In this document: positions 43,146 through 50,501 of the stretch, in pieces | Numbering within the stretch: the stretch's first letter is position 1 | Layout of the letters: every line of letters starts with the position of its first letter | NCBI RefSeq assembly: GCF_014145325.1 | Contig: NZ_JACHTF010000002.1 | Location: 124,001-188,000, forward strand | Origin: Marilutibacter spongiae | Lineage (GTDB): Bacteria > Pseudomonadota > Gammaproteobacteria > Xanthomonadales > Xanthomonadaceae | Length of the DNA: 64,000 bases | Reading direction: 5' to 3' | Translations under genes and position numbers: made by a program | The notes under the pieces: model-generated | The model's database searches: none | Seen by the model: only the letters and a program-made list of their open reading frames with translations | What the model was told of the DNA's origin: nothing

Positions 43146-44114
43146 ATGACTTTGCGTAATGCCTTGAGAATCCCCGCCTCCCAGGTCACCGACGAGGCGG
43201 TCTACCTGCAACGGCGGAAGTTCGTCGCCGCCCTCGCGGTGGCGCCGGCCCTGGGCCTGCCCGGCTGCGCGGACGCGGTCCCGCCGCCGCCCGAGGGCGC
43301 CACCGTCACCGAGGCCGAGGCCCGCGCCGGGTTCAAGACCGACGAGCCGCTCACCCGCTACGAAGACGTGACCTCGTACAACAACTTCTACGAGTTCGGC
43401 ACCAACAAGGACGACCCGTCCAAGGCGGCCCGCACGCTGCGCACCTCGCCCTGGTCGGTCGCGGTGGGCGGCGAATGCGACAAGCCCGGCACCCTCTCGC
43501 TGGACGACCTGCTCAAGGGGCTCACGCCCGAGGAGCGGATCTACCGCCTGCGCTGCGTGGAGGGCTGGTCGATGGTGATCCCGTGGCTCGGCGTGCCCCT
43601 GGCCGACGTGCTCAAGCGCTTCGCGCCGAATTCGCGCGCCCGCTATGTTGCCTTCACCACCCTCGCCGACCGCGAACAGATGCCGGGCCTGCGCTATCGC
43701 TCGATCGACTGGCCGTACCGGGAAGGCCTGCGCATCGACGAGGCGATGAATCCGCTCACCCTGCTGGCGACCGGCCTGTACGGCAAGGCGCTGCCGCAGC
43801 AGAACGGCGCGCCGCTGAGGCTGGTCGTGCCCTGGAAGTACGGGTTCAAGAGCATCAAGTCGATCGTGGCGATCACCTTCACCCGCAATCCGCCGCATTG
43901 CAGCTGGAACCAGCTGCAGCCCAGCGAGTACGGCTTCTTCTCCAACGTCAACCCCGACGTCGACCACCCCCGCTGGAGCCAGAAGACCGAGCGCCGGATC
44001 GCCGGATCGGGCAGCAAGCTGTTCGCCGAGCGCATCCCCACCCGCCTGTTCAACGGCTATGCCGAGCAGGTGGGCGAGATGTACGCCGGCATGAACCTCA
44101 AACGCTGGTTCTGA
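43146..44114 (+). CDS. msrP: Periplasmic protein-methionine-sulfoxide reductase, catalytic subunit
   Basis: A 322-residue molybdenum enzyme that repairs oxidised methionines in periplasmic proteins. A Tat signal is visible: RRKF at 23-26, then a hydrophobic run to about 40. C137 in RCVEGWSMVIPW binds the molybdenum cofactor. 'PLRLVVPWKYGFKSIKSI' is another family stretch. 'GLPGC' at 37-41 looks a little like a lipobox, so the mature end may be lipidated. The ATG at 43146 is chosen because GGAG is 6 bp upstream; an ATG 12 bp earlier is less likely. msrQ follows after 4 bp. Confidence 0.94.
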   Translation: MTLRNALRIPASQVTDEAVYLQRRKFVAALAVAPALGLPGCADAVPPPPEGATVTEAEARAGFKTDEPLTRYEDVTSYNNFYEFGTNKDDPSKAARTLRTSPWSVAVGGECDKPGTLSLDDLLKGLTPEERIYRLRCVEGWSMVIPWLGVPLADVLKRFAPNSRARYVAFTTLADREQMPGLRYRSIDWPYREGLRIDEAMNPLTLLATGLYGKALPQQNGAPLRLVVPWKYGFKSIKSIVAITFTRNPPHCSWNQLQPSEYGFFSNVNPDVDHPRWSQKTERRIAGSGSKLFAERIPTRLFNGYAEQVGEMYAGMNLKRWF

Positions 44115-44118
44115 GCCG

Positions 44119-44799
44119 ATGACGAGCATCGACGCGGCCCGGCCGGCCGCCGCACGGCGCCGCGCGGCCCCGCGGACGCCCGCCGGCGTGATCGTCGCCA
44201 AGGCGCTCGTCCACCTGCTGGCCCTGGCGCCGGCGGCGATCCTCGCCTGGCAGATCCGGCTGGAGTGGGCCACCGGCAGCGGTGGCCTGGGCGCCGACCC
44301 GGTCGCCGAGATCGAGCACCGCCTGGGCCTGTGGGCCCTGCGCTTGCTGATGATCACCCTGGCGGTGACGCCGTTGCGCCAGTTGACCGGCAAGCCGGTG
44401 TTGCTGCGCTTCAGGCGCATGCTGGGGCTGTACGCGTTCGCCTATGCGACCCTGCACCTTCTCGCCTACCTCGTGCTCGACCTGCGCGGCTACTGGACCC
44501 AGATCTTCGAGGAGATCGTAAAGCGGCCCTACATCACCGTCGGCTTCCTCGCCTGGCTGCTGCTGGTGCCGCTGGCGGCGACGTCCACCCAGGCCGCGAT
44601 CCGCTGGCTGGGACGCAACTGGGGCCGCCTGCACAAACTGGTCTATGCGATCGCCGTGCTGGCGGTGCTGCATTTCTGGTGGCTGGTGAAGTCCGATATC
44701 CGGGAGCCGGCCCTCTACGCGGGCATCCTCGCCCTGTTGCTGGGCTGGCGGGCCTGGAAGCGCGTGTTCAGCGCACGCCGTAGAGCAGCAGCAGGCTGA
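44119..44799 (+). CDS. msrQ: Heme-binding membrane subunit of methionine sulfoxide reductase
   Basis: A 226-residue inner-membrane heme protein that passes electrons to MsrP. About six transmembrane segments are visible, including 'ALVHLLALAPAAILAWQIRL', 'GLWALRLLMITLAVTPL', 'MLGLYAFAYATLHLLAYLVLDL', 'VGFLAWLLLVPLAAT' and 'LVYAIAVLAVLHFWWLV'. The histidines in 'YATLHLLAY', 'LHKLVY' and 'AVLHFWW' are the expected heme ligands, and 'TPLRQLTGKPVLLRFRRMLGLYAF' is a family hallmark. It is coupled to msrP (4-bp gap), and its end overlaps a convergent FHA-protein gene by 32 bp. Confidence 0.93.
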   Translation: MTSIDAARPAAARRRAAPRTPAGVIVAKALVHLLALAPAAILAWQIRLEWATGSGGLGADPVAEIEHRLGLWALRLLMITLAVTPLRQLTGKPVLLRFRRMLGLYAFAYATLHLLAYLVLDLRGYWTQIFEEIVKRPYITVGFLAWLLLVPLAATSTQAAIRWLGRNWGRLHKLVYAIAVLAVLHFWWLVKSDIREPALYAGILALLLGWRAWKRVFSARRRAAAG

Positions 44800-45571
44800 G
44801 GGCACCGGAAAGCAACAGGGCCGCCAACAGCAACCACGGGACCCGTCGCGCCGGACGGCGCGGCGGCGCCGTCGCGGCCCTCCGATCCACCGGGTTGAGA
44901 TCCGGCTCGCCGAAGGGCTCCGAAAGCGCCGCGAGCGGCGGCGTCGTGGGCGCTTCCAGGACAAAGCGGTGCTGGCTGCCGAAGATCAGCTGCGCGCCCG
45001 GCAGCAGCAGCGCGTGGCGTACCGGCCAGCCATTGACCCAGCTGCCCTGCTCCGAACCGAGGTCGCGCAGGACCGCGCCTTCGGGATGGGGTTCGAGCCG
45101 GGCGTGGCGCTCGGCGAAGGCCGGCTCGTCGATGTGCAGGTCGCACGAGCGCAGGCCGCCCACCAGCCTCGGCTTGTCCAGTGGCAACGCGCGGCCGTGG
45201 TGCGGTCCGCCCACCCCGCGCAGGACCATGGATGCGCCCGACCGCGGCGCCTCGGCCTCGTCGCCCGCCGGCGCGGCGGGCGGTTGCGGGCCGCAGAGGG
45301 TCAGCCGATGGCCATCGACGTGGATGGCGTCGCCCAGTCGCAGCATCGCCATGTGGCGGACGGGCCGGCCGTTGATGTGGACGCCGCGGACGTCGTCGCG
45401 CACCTGCATCCACAGACCGCGCCGGTCCACGCTGAACTGCACCAGCGACCGGGCCGGATCGTCGACCAGCACCAGCCGGCCGGATTCGTCGCGGCCCACG
45501 CCCCGGACACCCGGGGACAGCACCAGGTCACCGTGTTCGCGATTGGAGAATTGCAGTCTGATGGAATTCAC
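44768..45571 (-). CDS. FHA-domain protein with a C-terminal membrane anchor
   Basis: A 267-residue protein, start tentatively GTG 45571 because the extension before it is low in coding sense; no ribosome site is visible. Residues ~1-90 resemble a weak FHA-like fold ('GVRGVGRDESGRLVLVDDPARSLVQFSVDRRGLWMQVRDDVRGVHINGRPV'). Residues ~118-205 are a clearer FHA domain ('LVGGLRSCDLHIDEPAFAERHARLEPHPEGAVLRDLGSEQGSWVNGWPV'). A transmembrane helix at ~246-264 is followed by only a few residues, making a tail anchor. FHA domains bind phosphothreonine, so the client may be a substrate of a Ser/Thr kinase such as the one at 27.7 kb (inference). It overlaps msrQ in antisense. Confidence 0.75.
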   Translation of the reverse strand: MNSIRLQFSNREHGDLVLSPGVRGVGRDESGRLVLVDDPARSLVQFSVDRRGLWMQVRDDVRGVHINGRPVRHMAMLRLGDAIHVDGHRLTLCGPQPPAAPAGDEAEAPRSGASMVLRGVGGPHHGRALPLDKPRLVGGLRSCDLHIDEPAFAERHARLEPHPEGAVLRDLGSEQGSWVNGWPVRHALLLPGAQLIFGSQHRFVLEAPTTPPLAALSEPFGEPDLNPVDRRAATAPPRRPARRVPWLLLAALLLSGALSLLLLYGVR

Positions 45572-45690
45572 GCGAGCGCAATCTAGCACGCCGCCTGCCG
45601 TCGCGGTCAGCGGCCCGCGCGCGCCCGCGGCGGACGACTGGTGGCGGCCCGCGCCAGCCCGCACAATGGGGCCAACCGCAGGAGAGCCCC

Positions 45691-45966
45691 ATGCCCAGTA
45701 TCGACATCCGCCATGCCCACTCGCTCAGCCCCGACCAGGCCCGCCAGGCCGTCGAGGAGGTCGCCGGAAAGCTCTCCGAGCGTTTCGGCGTGGCCTGCGA
45801 CTGGTGCGGCGACCGCGTGGACTTCAACACATCGGGCGTCCAGGGCCGGATCGCGCTGGAGCCCGGGCAGGTGCACGTGACCGCCCAGCTGGGCCTGCTG
45901 ATGTCGGCGTTCAAGGGACCGATCGAGTCCGAGATCCGTCGAGTCCTGGCCGAACGCTTCGTTTGA
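45691..45966 (+). CDS. Polyhydroxyalkanoic acid system family protein
   Basis: A 91-residue protein of the PHA granule-region family: 'MPSIDIRHAHSLSPDQARQAVEEVAGKLSERFGVACDWCGDRVDF' and 'GPIESEIRRVLAERF' are typical. Its function is not known, but such genes sit near phasins or PHA synthase genes. GGAGAG lies 6 bp before the ATG. The phasin gene follows after 119 bp; no PHA synthase gene is in the window. Confidence 0.88.
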   Translation: MPSIDIRHAHSLSPDQARQAVEEVAGKLSERFGVACDWCGDRVDFNTSGVQGRIALEPGQVHVTAQLGLLMSAFKGPIESEIRRVLAERFV

Positions 45967-46085
45967 GGGGCGCGCGTCGGGGCGATCGCTCCCGGCGCAC
46001 ACGTGGCATACACCCCCTCCGTGGTGTCCTCCCGGGTGAGGTGCGCTTTTTGGCGTGCCGACTTTCCCCAACGAGGAGCATGCGC

Positions 46086-46646
46086 ATGGCCAAGCAGAAG
46101 AAGCCCGGCAAGAAGGGCCGGGACACCCACGACGCCCTCGATCCGCAGGCCCAGGCCGAGGCCATGGCCCGCGGCATGAGCGAATCGGCCCAACAGATCT
46201 GGTTGGCGGGCGTCGGCGCCTTCGCCCGCGCGCAATCGGAAGGCAACAAGCTCTTCGAGAGCCTGGTGCGCGAGGGCATGGGCTTCGAGAAGACCGCGCG
46301 CGAGGCGGCCGGCCACCAGGCCGAAGCCATGCGCGAGGCAATGGAATCGAGGGTCGGCCAGGCACGCGAGCGCGCCAACGAGACATGGAAGCGCCTGGAG
46401 ACCGCGTTCGAGTCGCGCGTCGCCGAGACCCTGGGGCGCCTGGGCGTGCCCACCCGCGCCGATATCGCCGAACTGAACGCGAAGCTCGACGCGCTGGCCG
46501 CGCGTTCACCGGCCGCCCCGCGTCGCGCGCCCGCCGTCAAGGCGGCCGCCGCCAAGCGCACCCCACCCGCCACGCCGCGCAAGACCGTGCGCAAGGCGGT
46601 CAAGTCACCCCGCGCCGGCGTCGCCAAGCGACCGCGCGCGTCCTGA
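46086..46646 (+). CDS. Phasin-family protein with basic C-terminal tail
   Basis: A 186-residue protein. Residues ~10-125 are amphipathic helices typical of phasins, which coat polyhydroxyalkanoate granules ('MSESAQQIWLAGVGAFARAQSEGNKLFESLVREGMGFE'). The last ~50 residues are Lys/Ala/Pro-rich and histone H1-like ('AAKRTPPATPRKTVRKAVKSPRAGVAKRPRAS'), as in PhaF, which binds DNA. The ATG at 46086 is used because GAGGAG ends 7 bp upstream; the ATG 6 bp earlier would sit on the ribosome site. Confidence 0.85.
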   Translation: MAKQKKPGKKGRDTHDALDPQAQAEAMARGMSESAQQIWLAGVGAFARAQSEGNKLFESLVREGMGFEKTAREAAGHQAEAMREAMESRVGQARERANETWKRLETAFESRVAETLGRLGVPTRADIAELNAKLDALAARSPAAPRRAPAVKAAAAKRTPPATPRKTVRKAVKSPRAGVAKRPRAS

Positions 46647-46749
46647 TCCGGAAGTCGCGGGCGCGCCCGTTCCGTCGCGTCCGCGAGCGCCCGCACTCGG
46701 CTTCGTACACATACCTGATCGGATCGTTCAGCTCCCGTGAACCGGCGCA

Positions 46750-46778
46750 CTGACTTCACCTGCGCCAGCGCGTATAGT
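46750..46778 (+). promoter_or_regulatory. Sigma-70-like promoter for the Mrr-like gene
   Basis: CTGACT (46750-46755) and TATAGT (46773-46778) with a 17-bp spacer. The -10 box is strong (5/6) and the -35 box is moderate (4/6). It is 51 bp before the ATG at 46829 in the 182-bp gap after the phasin gene; nothing else is recognisable there. Confidence 0.5.
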
Positions 46779-46828
46779 CGCCGCGCTCACATGCACCACA
46801 AGACGATTCCGGCAGGCTAGAGGACAGG

Positions 46829-47815
46829 ATGCTCACGGCTTCATCGCTAATGATCACACTGGGCGTGACGCTCACGCTTGGCGCTGCACTGACCCTCTAT
46901 TGCTGGCATGTCCGCCGCAAGCAGCACGAAACCCGCCAGGGCCTGGTCACGCTGGCGGGCATGCGCTGGCGCGAGTTCTCCAACTTCGTGGTCGAAGCGC
47001 TGCATGCGCAGGGATTCGAGACCGATCCCCAGCAGACCAGCCCGCAGAGCGGGCAGAAATCCGACGTGCGGCTGATCCGCGACGGCAGGACGTGGTTGCT
47101 GTCGTGCAAGCAGGGCGTGAAATACCGGATCGACGCCGCGCAGGTGGACAGCCTGGCCGGCTCGGTCAATTTCCATGGCGCCGGCGGCGGCATCATCGCC
47201 ACGCTGGGCCACGTCCAGGCCGACGCACGACGCAACAGCCATGGCCTGGAACTGCTCGACGGCAGGGCCGTCTGGGCCCTGGTCGAACACCTGCTGCCCA
47301 ATGGCCTGCACCAGTCCGTGGCCCACCATGCACGCCGCCGGACACTCCTGGAGATCGGCCTGGCCTGGCTGCTCGCCGTGCTCCTGGGCGTGGGCGCGGC
47401 GTTCATGCTGGCGCCCGGCGAGGCGCCGGTTCAGCCGCCGCCCGCTCCCACTGCAGCGAGCGGCGACGCGGAGACGCCGCCCGCCCCCGCGCCTGTGCAG
47501 CAAACGGAACCCGACAACGCGGCCTCGCCGTCGCCACCGCCGCCCGCGAGCCCGGCAGCGGGCGACGAGGCCTCGCAGCGCGAGCAGATCGTCTCGCGCA
47601 TCAATGCCCTGCCCGATGTCCAGCGGGCCGCTTGGAGCACGCGCTCGACCCTGCTCGTCGGCATGGCCGAAGGCGCGGTGGACGGTCCCGAGTTCGTCCG
47701 CCCCATCTGCGACATCCTGGGCGAGTATCCCGACCTGCGGGCATCGCGGGTGCAGTTGCAGCCACTGGACGGCGGCACGCAGTCGGTCCGCTTCATGCAG
47801 TGCCACCAGTACTGA
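46829..47815 (+). CDS. Membrane-anchored Mrr-like restriction-endonuclease-fold protein
   Basis: A 328-residue protein with transmembrane segments at ~7-25 and ~174-193. Between them (~40-165) is an Mrr-like (PD-D/E-xK fold) domain: 'LAGMRWREFSNFVVEALHAQGFETDPQQ', then D79 and S92-C93-K94 ('WLLSCKQG'). The usual acidic or Gln residue two before the Lys is Ser, so catalysis is doubtful. A Pro/Ala linker follows, then a C-terminal ~85-residue domain with two Cys. No methyltransferase is nearby, so it is not a normal restriction system. A promoter candidate lies 51 bp upstream. Confidence 0.8.
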   Translation: MLTASSLMITLGVTLTLGAALTLYCWHVRRKQHETRQGLVTLAGMRWREFSNFVVEALHAQGFETDPQQTSPQSGQKSDVRLIRDGRTWLLSCKQGVKYRIDAAQVDSLAGSVNFHGAGGGIIATLGHVQADARRNSHGLELLDGRAVWALVEHLLPNGLHQSVAHHARRRTLLEIGLAWLLAVLLGVGAAFMLAPGEAPVQPPPAPTAASGDAETPPAPAPVQQTEPDNAASPSPPPPASPAAGDEASQREQIVSRINALPDVQRAAWSTRSTLLVGMAEGAVDGPEFVRPICDILGEYPDLRASRVQLQPLDGGTQSVRFMQCHQY

Positions 47816-47910
47816 CATGACCAGGGGGCACCAACGCGCCCAACGCGCGTGTTGACCCCCCGCCGGCCGCGTGGTGTGATTCGGCCGAACCCAACCGCGG
47901 CACCCGCCCG

Positions 47911-48171
47911 ATGACGGATCTGGAAAGCGCTTTCGCGCAGGCGGCACGCGATGTCCACGCGCTGCCCGTTCGCCCCGACAATTCCACCCTGCTGCAGCTC
48001 TATGCGCTGTACAAACAGGGCAGCGAAGGCGACGTCAGCGGTCCCGAACCGGGCTTCTTCGATTTCGTCGGCACCGCCAAATACAAGGCCTGGGCCGAAC
48101 TGGCCGGCACGCCGCGCAACGAGGCCCGCCAGCGCTACGTCGACCTGGTCGTGCGCCTGCAGCAGGGCTGA
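47911..48171 (+). CDS. Acyl-CoA-binding protein
   Basis: An 86-residue four-helix ACBP that binds long-chain acyl-CoA thioesters. Signature: 'FAQAARDVHALPVRPDNSTLLQLYALYKQGSEGDVSGPEPGFFDFVGTAKYKAWAELAGTPRNEARQRYVDLV', with the conserved Tyr and Lys of the YALYKQ and KYKAW segments. Start ATG at 47911. It stands alone between the Mrr-like gene and tRNA-Val. Confidence 0.93.
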   Translation: MTDLESAFAQAARDVHALPVRPDNSTLLQLYALYKQGSEGDVSGPEPGFFDFVGTAKYKAWAELAGTPRNEARQRYVDLVVRLQQG

Positions 48172-48231
48172 GCGGCACCCGGCCGCGCTTCGCACGGGCC
48201 CGCCGATCATGAATCCGTCGCACGAAACCCC

Positions 48232-48260
48232 TTGCCTGCCGCTTGCGCGACCAGTAAACT
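48232..48260 (+). promoter_or_regulatory. Promoter of tRNA-Val
   Basis: TTGCCT (48232-48237) and TAAACT (48255-48260) with a 17-bp spacer. A G+C-rich stretch (GCGCGG) follows the -10 box, as in stringently controlled stable-RNA promoters. The tRNA begins 40 bp downstream. Confidence 0.65.
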
Positions 48261-48299
48261 GCGCGGCCCACGCCAGCGGCTTCCAATAGCGCCAGGCAC

Positions 48300-48374
48300 G
48301 GGCGGTTAGCTCAGCGGTAGAGCATTGCCTTCACACGGCAAGGGTCGCAGGTTCGATCCCTGCACCGCCCACCA
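48300..48374 (+). tRNA. tRNA-Val (anticodon CAC)
   Basis: A complete cloverleaf: acceptor stem GGGCGGT pairs with ACCGCCC, the anticodon stem TTGCC/GGCAA encloses loop TTCACAC giving anticodon CAC (reads GUG), and the T-arm has GGTTCGATCCC. ACCA follows the acceptor stem, so the CCA end is encoded. A promoter lies upstream and a terminator 8 bp downstream. Confidence 0.97.
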
Positions 48375-48382
48375 ACACCCCG

Positions 48383-48410
48383 AAAGGCCGGCCCATCGCC
48401 GGCCTTTTTT
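48383..48410 (+). terminator. Rho-independent terminator of tRNA-Val
   Basis: GGCCGGC (48386-48392) and GCCGGCC (48398-48404) form a stem with loop CCATC, flanked by AAA and T6 (48405-48410). It is the clearest intrinsic terminator on the plus strand in this window. Confidence 0.9.
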
Positions 48411-48459
48411 GTTGCGCCGGCCAGGGCCTGGCATCGGCCCGCACATCCCAGGAGCCTGC

Positions 48460-48813
48460 ATGGACGAGTGTCGCTACTTCCACAACCCGCGCTGCTCGAA
48501 GTCGCGCGCGGCGCTCGCCCTGTTGCAGGCGCGCGGCATCGAACCCGAGATCGTCGCCTATCTCGATGCGCCGCCCAGCATCGAGGAACTGCAGGCGCTG
48601 CTGCAGGCGCTCGGCATGGCGCCGCGCAACCTGCTTCGCACGGGCGAAGAGGCGTACAAGGCCCTCGGCCTGGACGATCCTGGCGTCGACGACGCGCGCC
48701 TGCTCGCGGCGATGCATTCGCACCCGAAACTGATCGAACGGCCCATCTTCGTGCGTGGCCAGCGCGCCGTGGTCGGCCGTCCGCCGGAGCGGGTGCTCGA
48801 ACTGCTCGACTGA
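48460..48813 (+). CDS. ArsC-family reductase (arsenate reductase, glutaredoxin type)
   Basis: A 117-residue thioredoxin-fold protein. 'YFHNPRCSKSR' holds the single catalytic Cys (C12). The arginines used by ArsC for arsenate are all visible: R in 'NLLRTGEEAYK', and those in 'ERPIFVRGQRAVVGRPPE'. It is the classic plasmid/chromosomal ArsC layout. There is no arsenic resistance operon around it (no arsB or arsR), so it may have another thiol-redox role. The ATG follows GGAG by 5 bp. Confidence 0.85.
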   Translation: MDECRYFHNPRCSKSRAALALLQARGIEPEIVAYLDAPPSIEELQALLQALGMAPRNLLRTGEEAYKALGLDDPGVDDARLLAAMHSHPKLIERPIFVRGQRAVVGRPPERVLELLD

Positions 48814-48835
48814 GCGGGCGCCGGGCGCGCCGGCC

Positions 48836-50458
48836 TCAGTGCGACTTGCTGCGCCGCATCGCCTCGACCTTGGCGGGCGCGGTGAAGGCCTCGCTGCTGG
48901 CATCGGCCCAGAAATCCTGGAACACCGCATGGTCGGGCACGCCGTGCAGGAGCTCGCCGGGTGCCAGGAAACGATGGAGCGCGGCGAGCGAGCGCACTTC
49001 GGTCGGCGACACGCGCCGCAGGATGTGTTCGGGTCCGACCTGTCCGGGTTCGGAAAGACCCGCCGCGCACAACAGGTCGCGCAGCGCCTTGAGCGTGTTC
49101 TGCTGGAACCCCGCCACGCGCACCGCCTTGTCGGCGACGTCCAGGTGGCGCCACCGCGACGGATCCTGCGTGGCGACGCCGGTGGGACAGCGATCGTTGT
49201 GGCAGCTCTGCGCCTGGATGCAACCCAGGGCGAACATGAAGCCGCGCCCGGCGTTGCACCAGTCCGCGCCCATGGCCAGGGTCCTGGCCAGGTCGAATGC
49301 ACTGGTGATGCGCCCGGCGGCGGCGACGCGGACCTTGTCGCGCAGCTCCAGGCCCACCAGGGTGTTGTGGACCAGCATCAGGGCCTCGTGCATCGGCAGG
49401 CCGACATGATCGATGAACTCGGCGGGTGCCGCGCCGGTGCCGCCCTCGGCGCCGTCGACCACGATGAAGTCCGGGAGGATCCCGGTTTCGCGCATGGCCT
49501 TCGCGATGCCGAACCACTCCCAGGGATGGCCCACCGCGAGCTTGAACCCGGTCGGCTTGCCGCCCGACAGCTCGCGCAGGCGCGCGACGAAGTCCAGCAG
49601 CTCCCGGGGCGTCGAGAAGGCACTGTGGCGGGCGGGCGAGATGCAGTCCTCGCCGACCTGCACGCCCCGTGCCGCGGCGATCTCGGCGGTCACCTTGGCG
49701 CCCGGCAGCATGCCGCCATGGCCGGGCTTGGCGCCCTGCGACAGCTTGATCTCGATCATCTTGACCTGGTCGGTGCGCGCGTTCTCGACGAAGCGCTCCT
49801 CGCTGAAGCTGCCGTCCGGGTTACGGCAGCCGAAGTAGCCCGAGCCGATTTCCCACACCAGGTCGCCGCCCGGTTCGCGGTGGTAGCGTGAGATCGAGCC
49901 TTCGCCGGTGTCGTGGTAGAAGCCGCCCAAGCGCGCGCCCTCGTTGAGGGCGCGGATGGCGTTGGCCGACAGCGAGCCGAAGCTCATCGCCGAGATGTTG
50001 AACACACTCGCCGAGTAAGGGTGCGCGGTGCCCTCGCCCACCAGCACGCGGAAGTCGTGCGAGCCGTGCTCGATCGGGTTCATCGAATGGTTGATCCATT
50101 CGTAGTCGAGCGCGTAGATGTCCTGCAGGCTGCCGAAGGGACGCACGTCGCTGACCGACTTGGCGCGCTGGTACACGAGCGCGCGCTGCTGGCGCGAGAA
50201 TGGCACCTCGGCGGTGTCGGCCTCGATGAAGTACTGGCGCATCTCCGGACCGATCGATTCGAGCCCGTAGCGGAAATGCGCGAGGACCGGGTAGTTGCGG
50301 CGCAGCGTGCTGGTCTTCTGCAGCAGGTCCCAGGTGCCCAGGCCCGCGACCAGGCCGAAGATCGCCACGCCCCAGGCCCACTTCGGGTCCACGGCGAGCA
50401 GGCCGATCGACAGGGCGGTCAACAGCAGGCTGAGGGCATAGGCGGAATAGCGGGACAT
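48836..50458 (-). CDS. Membrane-anchored FMN-binding glutamate-synthase-family protein
   Basis: A 540-residue protein resembling the central FMN domain of glutamate synthase large subunit, but with no glutaminase or C-terminal beta-helix domain. It begins with one to two transmembrane helices (~5-40, 'LSLLLTALSIGLLAV'). The core has 'SPARHSAFSTPRELLDFVARLRELSGGKPTGFK', 'VVDGAEGGTGAAPAEF' and the 3Fe-4S motif C-x5-C-x4-C in 'CIQAQSCHNDRCPTGVA'. The GltB-like domain at an envelope membrane suggests a redox rather than ammonia-assimilating role (inference). Confidence 0.87.
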   Translation of the reverse strand: MSRYSAYALSLLLTALSIGLLAVDPKWAWGVAIFGLVAGLGTWDLLQKTSTLRRNYPVLAHFRYGLESIGPEMRQYFIEADTAEVPFSRQQRALVYQRAKSVSDVRPFGSLQDIYALDYEWINHSMNPIEHGSHDFRVLVGEGTAHPYSASVFNISAMSFGSLSANAIRALNEGARLGGFYHDTGEGSISRYHREPGGDLVWEIGSGYFGCRNPDGSFSEERFVENARTDQVKMIEIKLSQGAKPGHGGMLPGAKVTAEIAAARGVQVGEDCISPARHSAFSTPRELLDFVARLRELSGGKPTGFKLAVGHPWEWFGIAKAMRETGILPDFIVVDGAEGGTGAAPAEFIDHVGLPMHEALMLVHNTLVGLELRDKVRVAAAGRITSAFDLARTLAMGADWCNAGRGFMFALGCIQAQSCHNDRCPTGVATQDPSRWRHLDVADKAVRVAGFQQNTLKALRDLLCAAGLSEPGQVGPEHILRRVSPTEVRSLAALHRFLAPGELLHGVPDHAVFQDFWADASSEAFTAPAKVEAMRRSKSH

Positions 50459-50501
50459 GCGGGCTCCGGGTGGGCGCGGGCGGATCGGATCGCGGGTGTG
50501 C

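Noticed and set aside
46829-47815. A defence-type restriction system
   Set aside because: There is no methyltransferase or specificity gene, and the catalytic Gln/Glu is missing, so only an Mrr-like fold is claimed.
48460-48813. An arsenic resistance operon
   Set aside because: Only an arsC-like gene is present. No arsB, arsR or arsH is close by.
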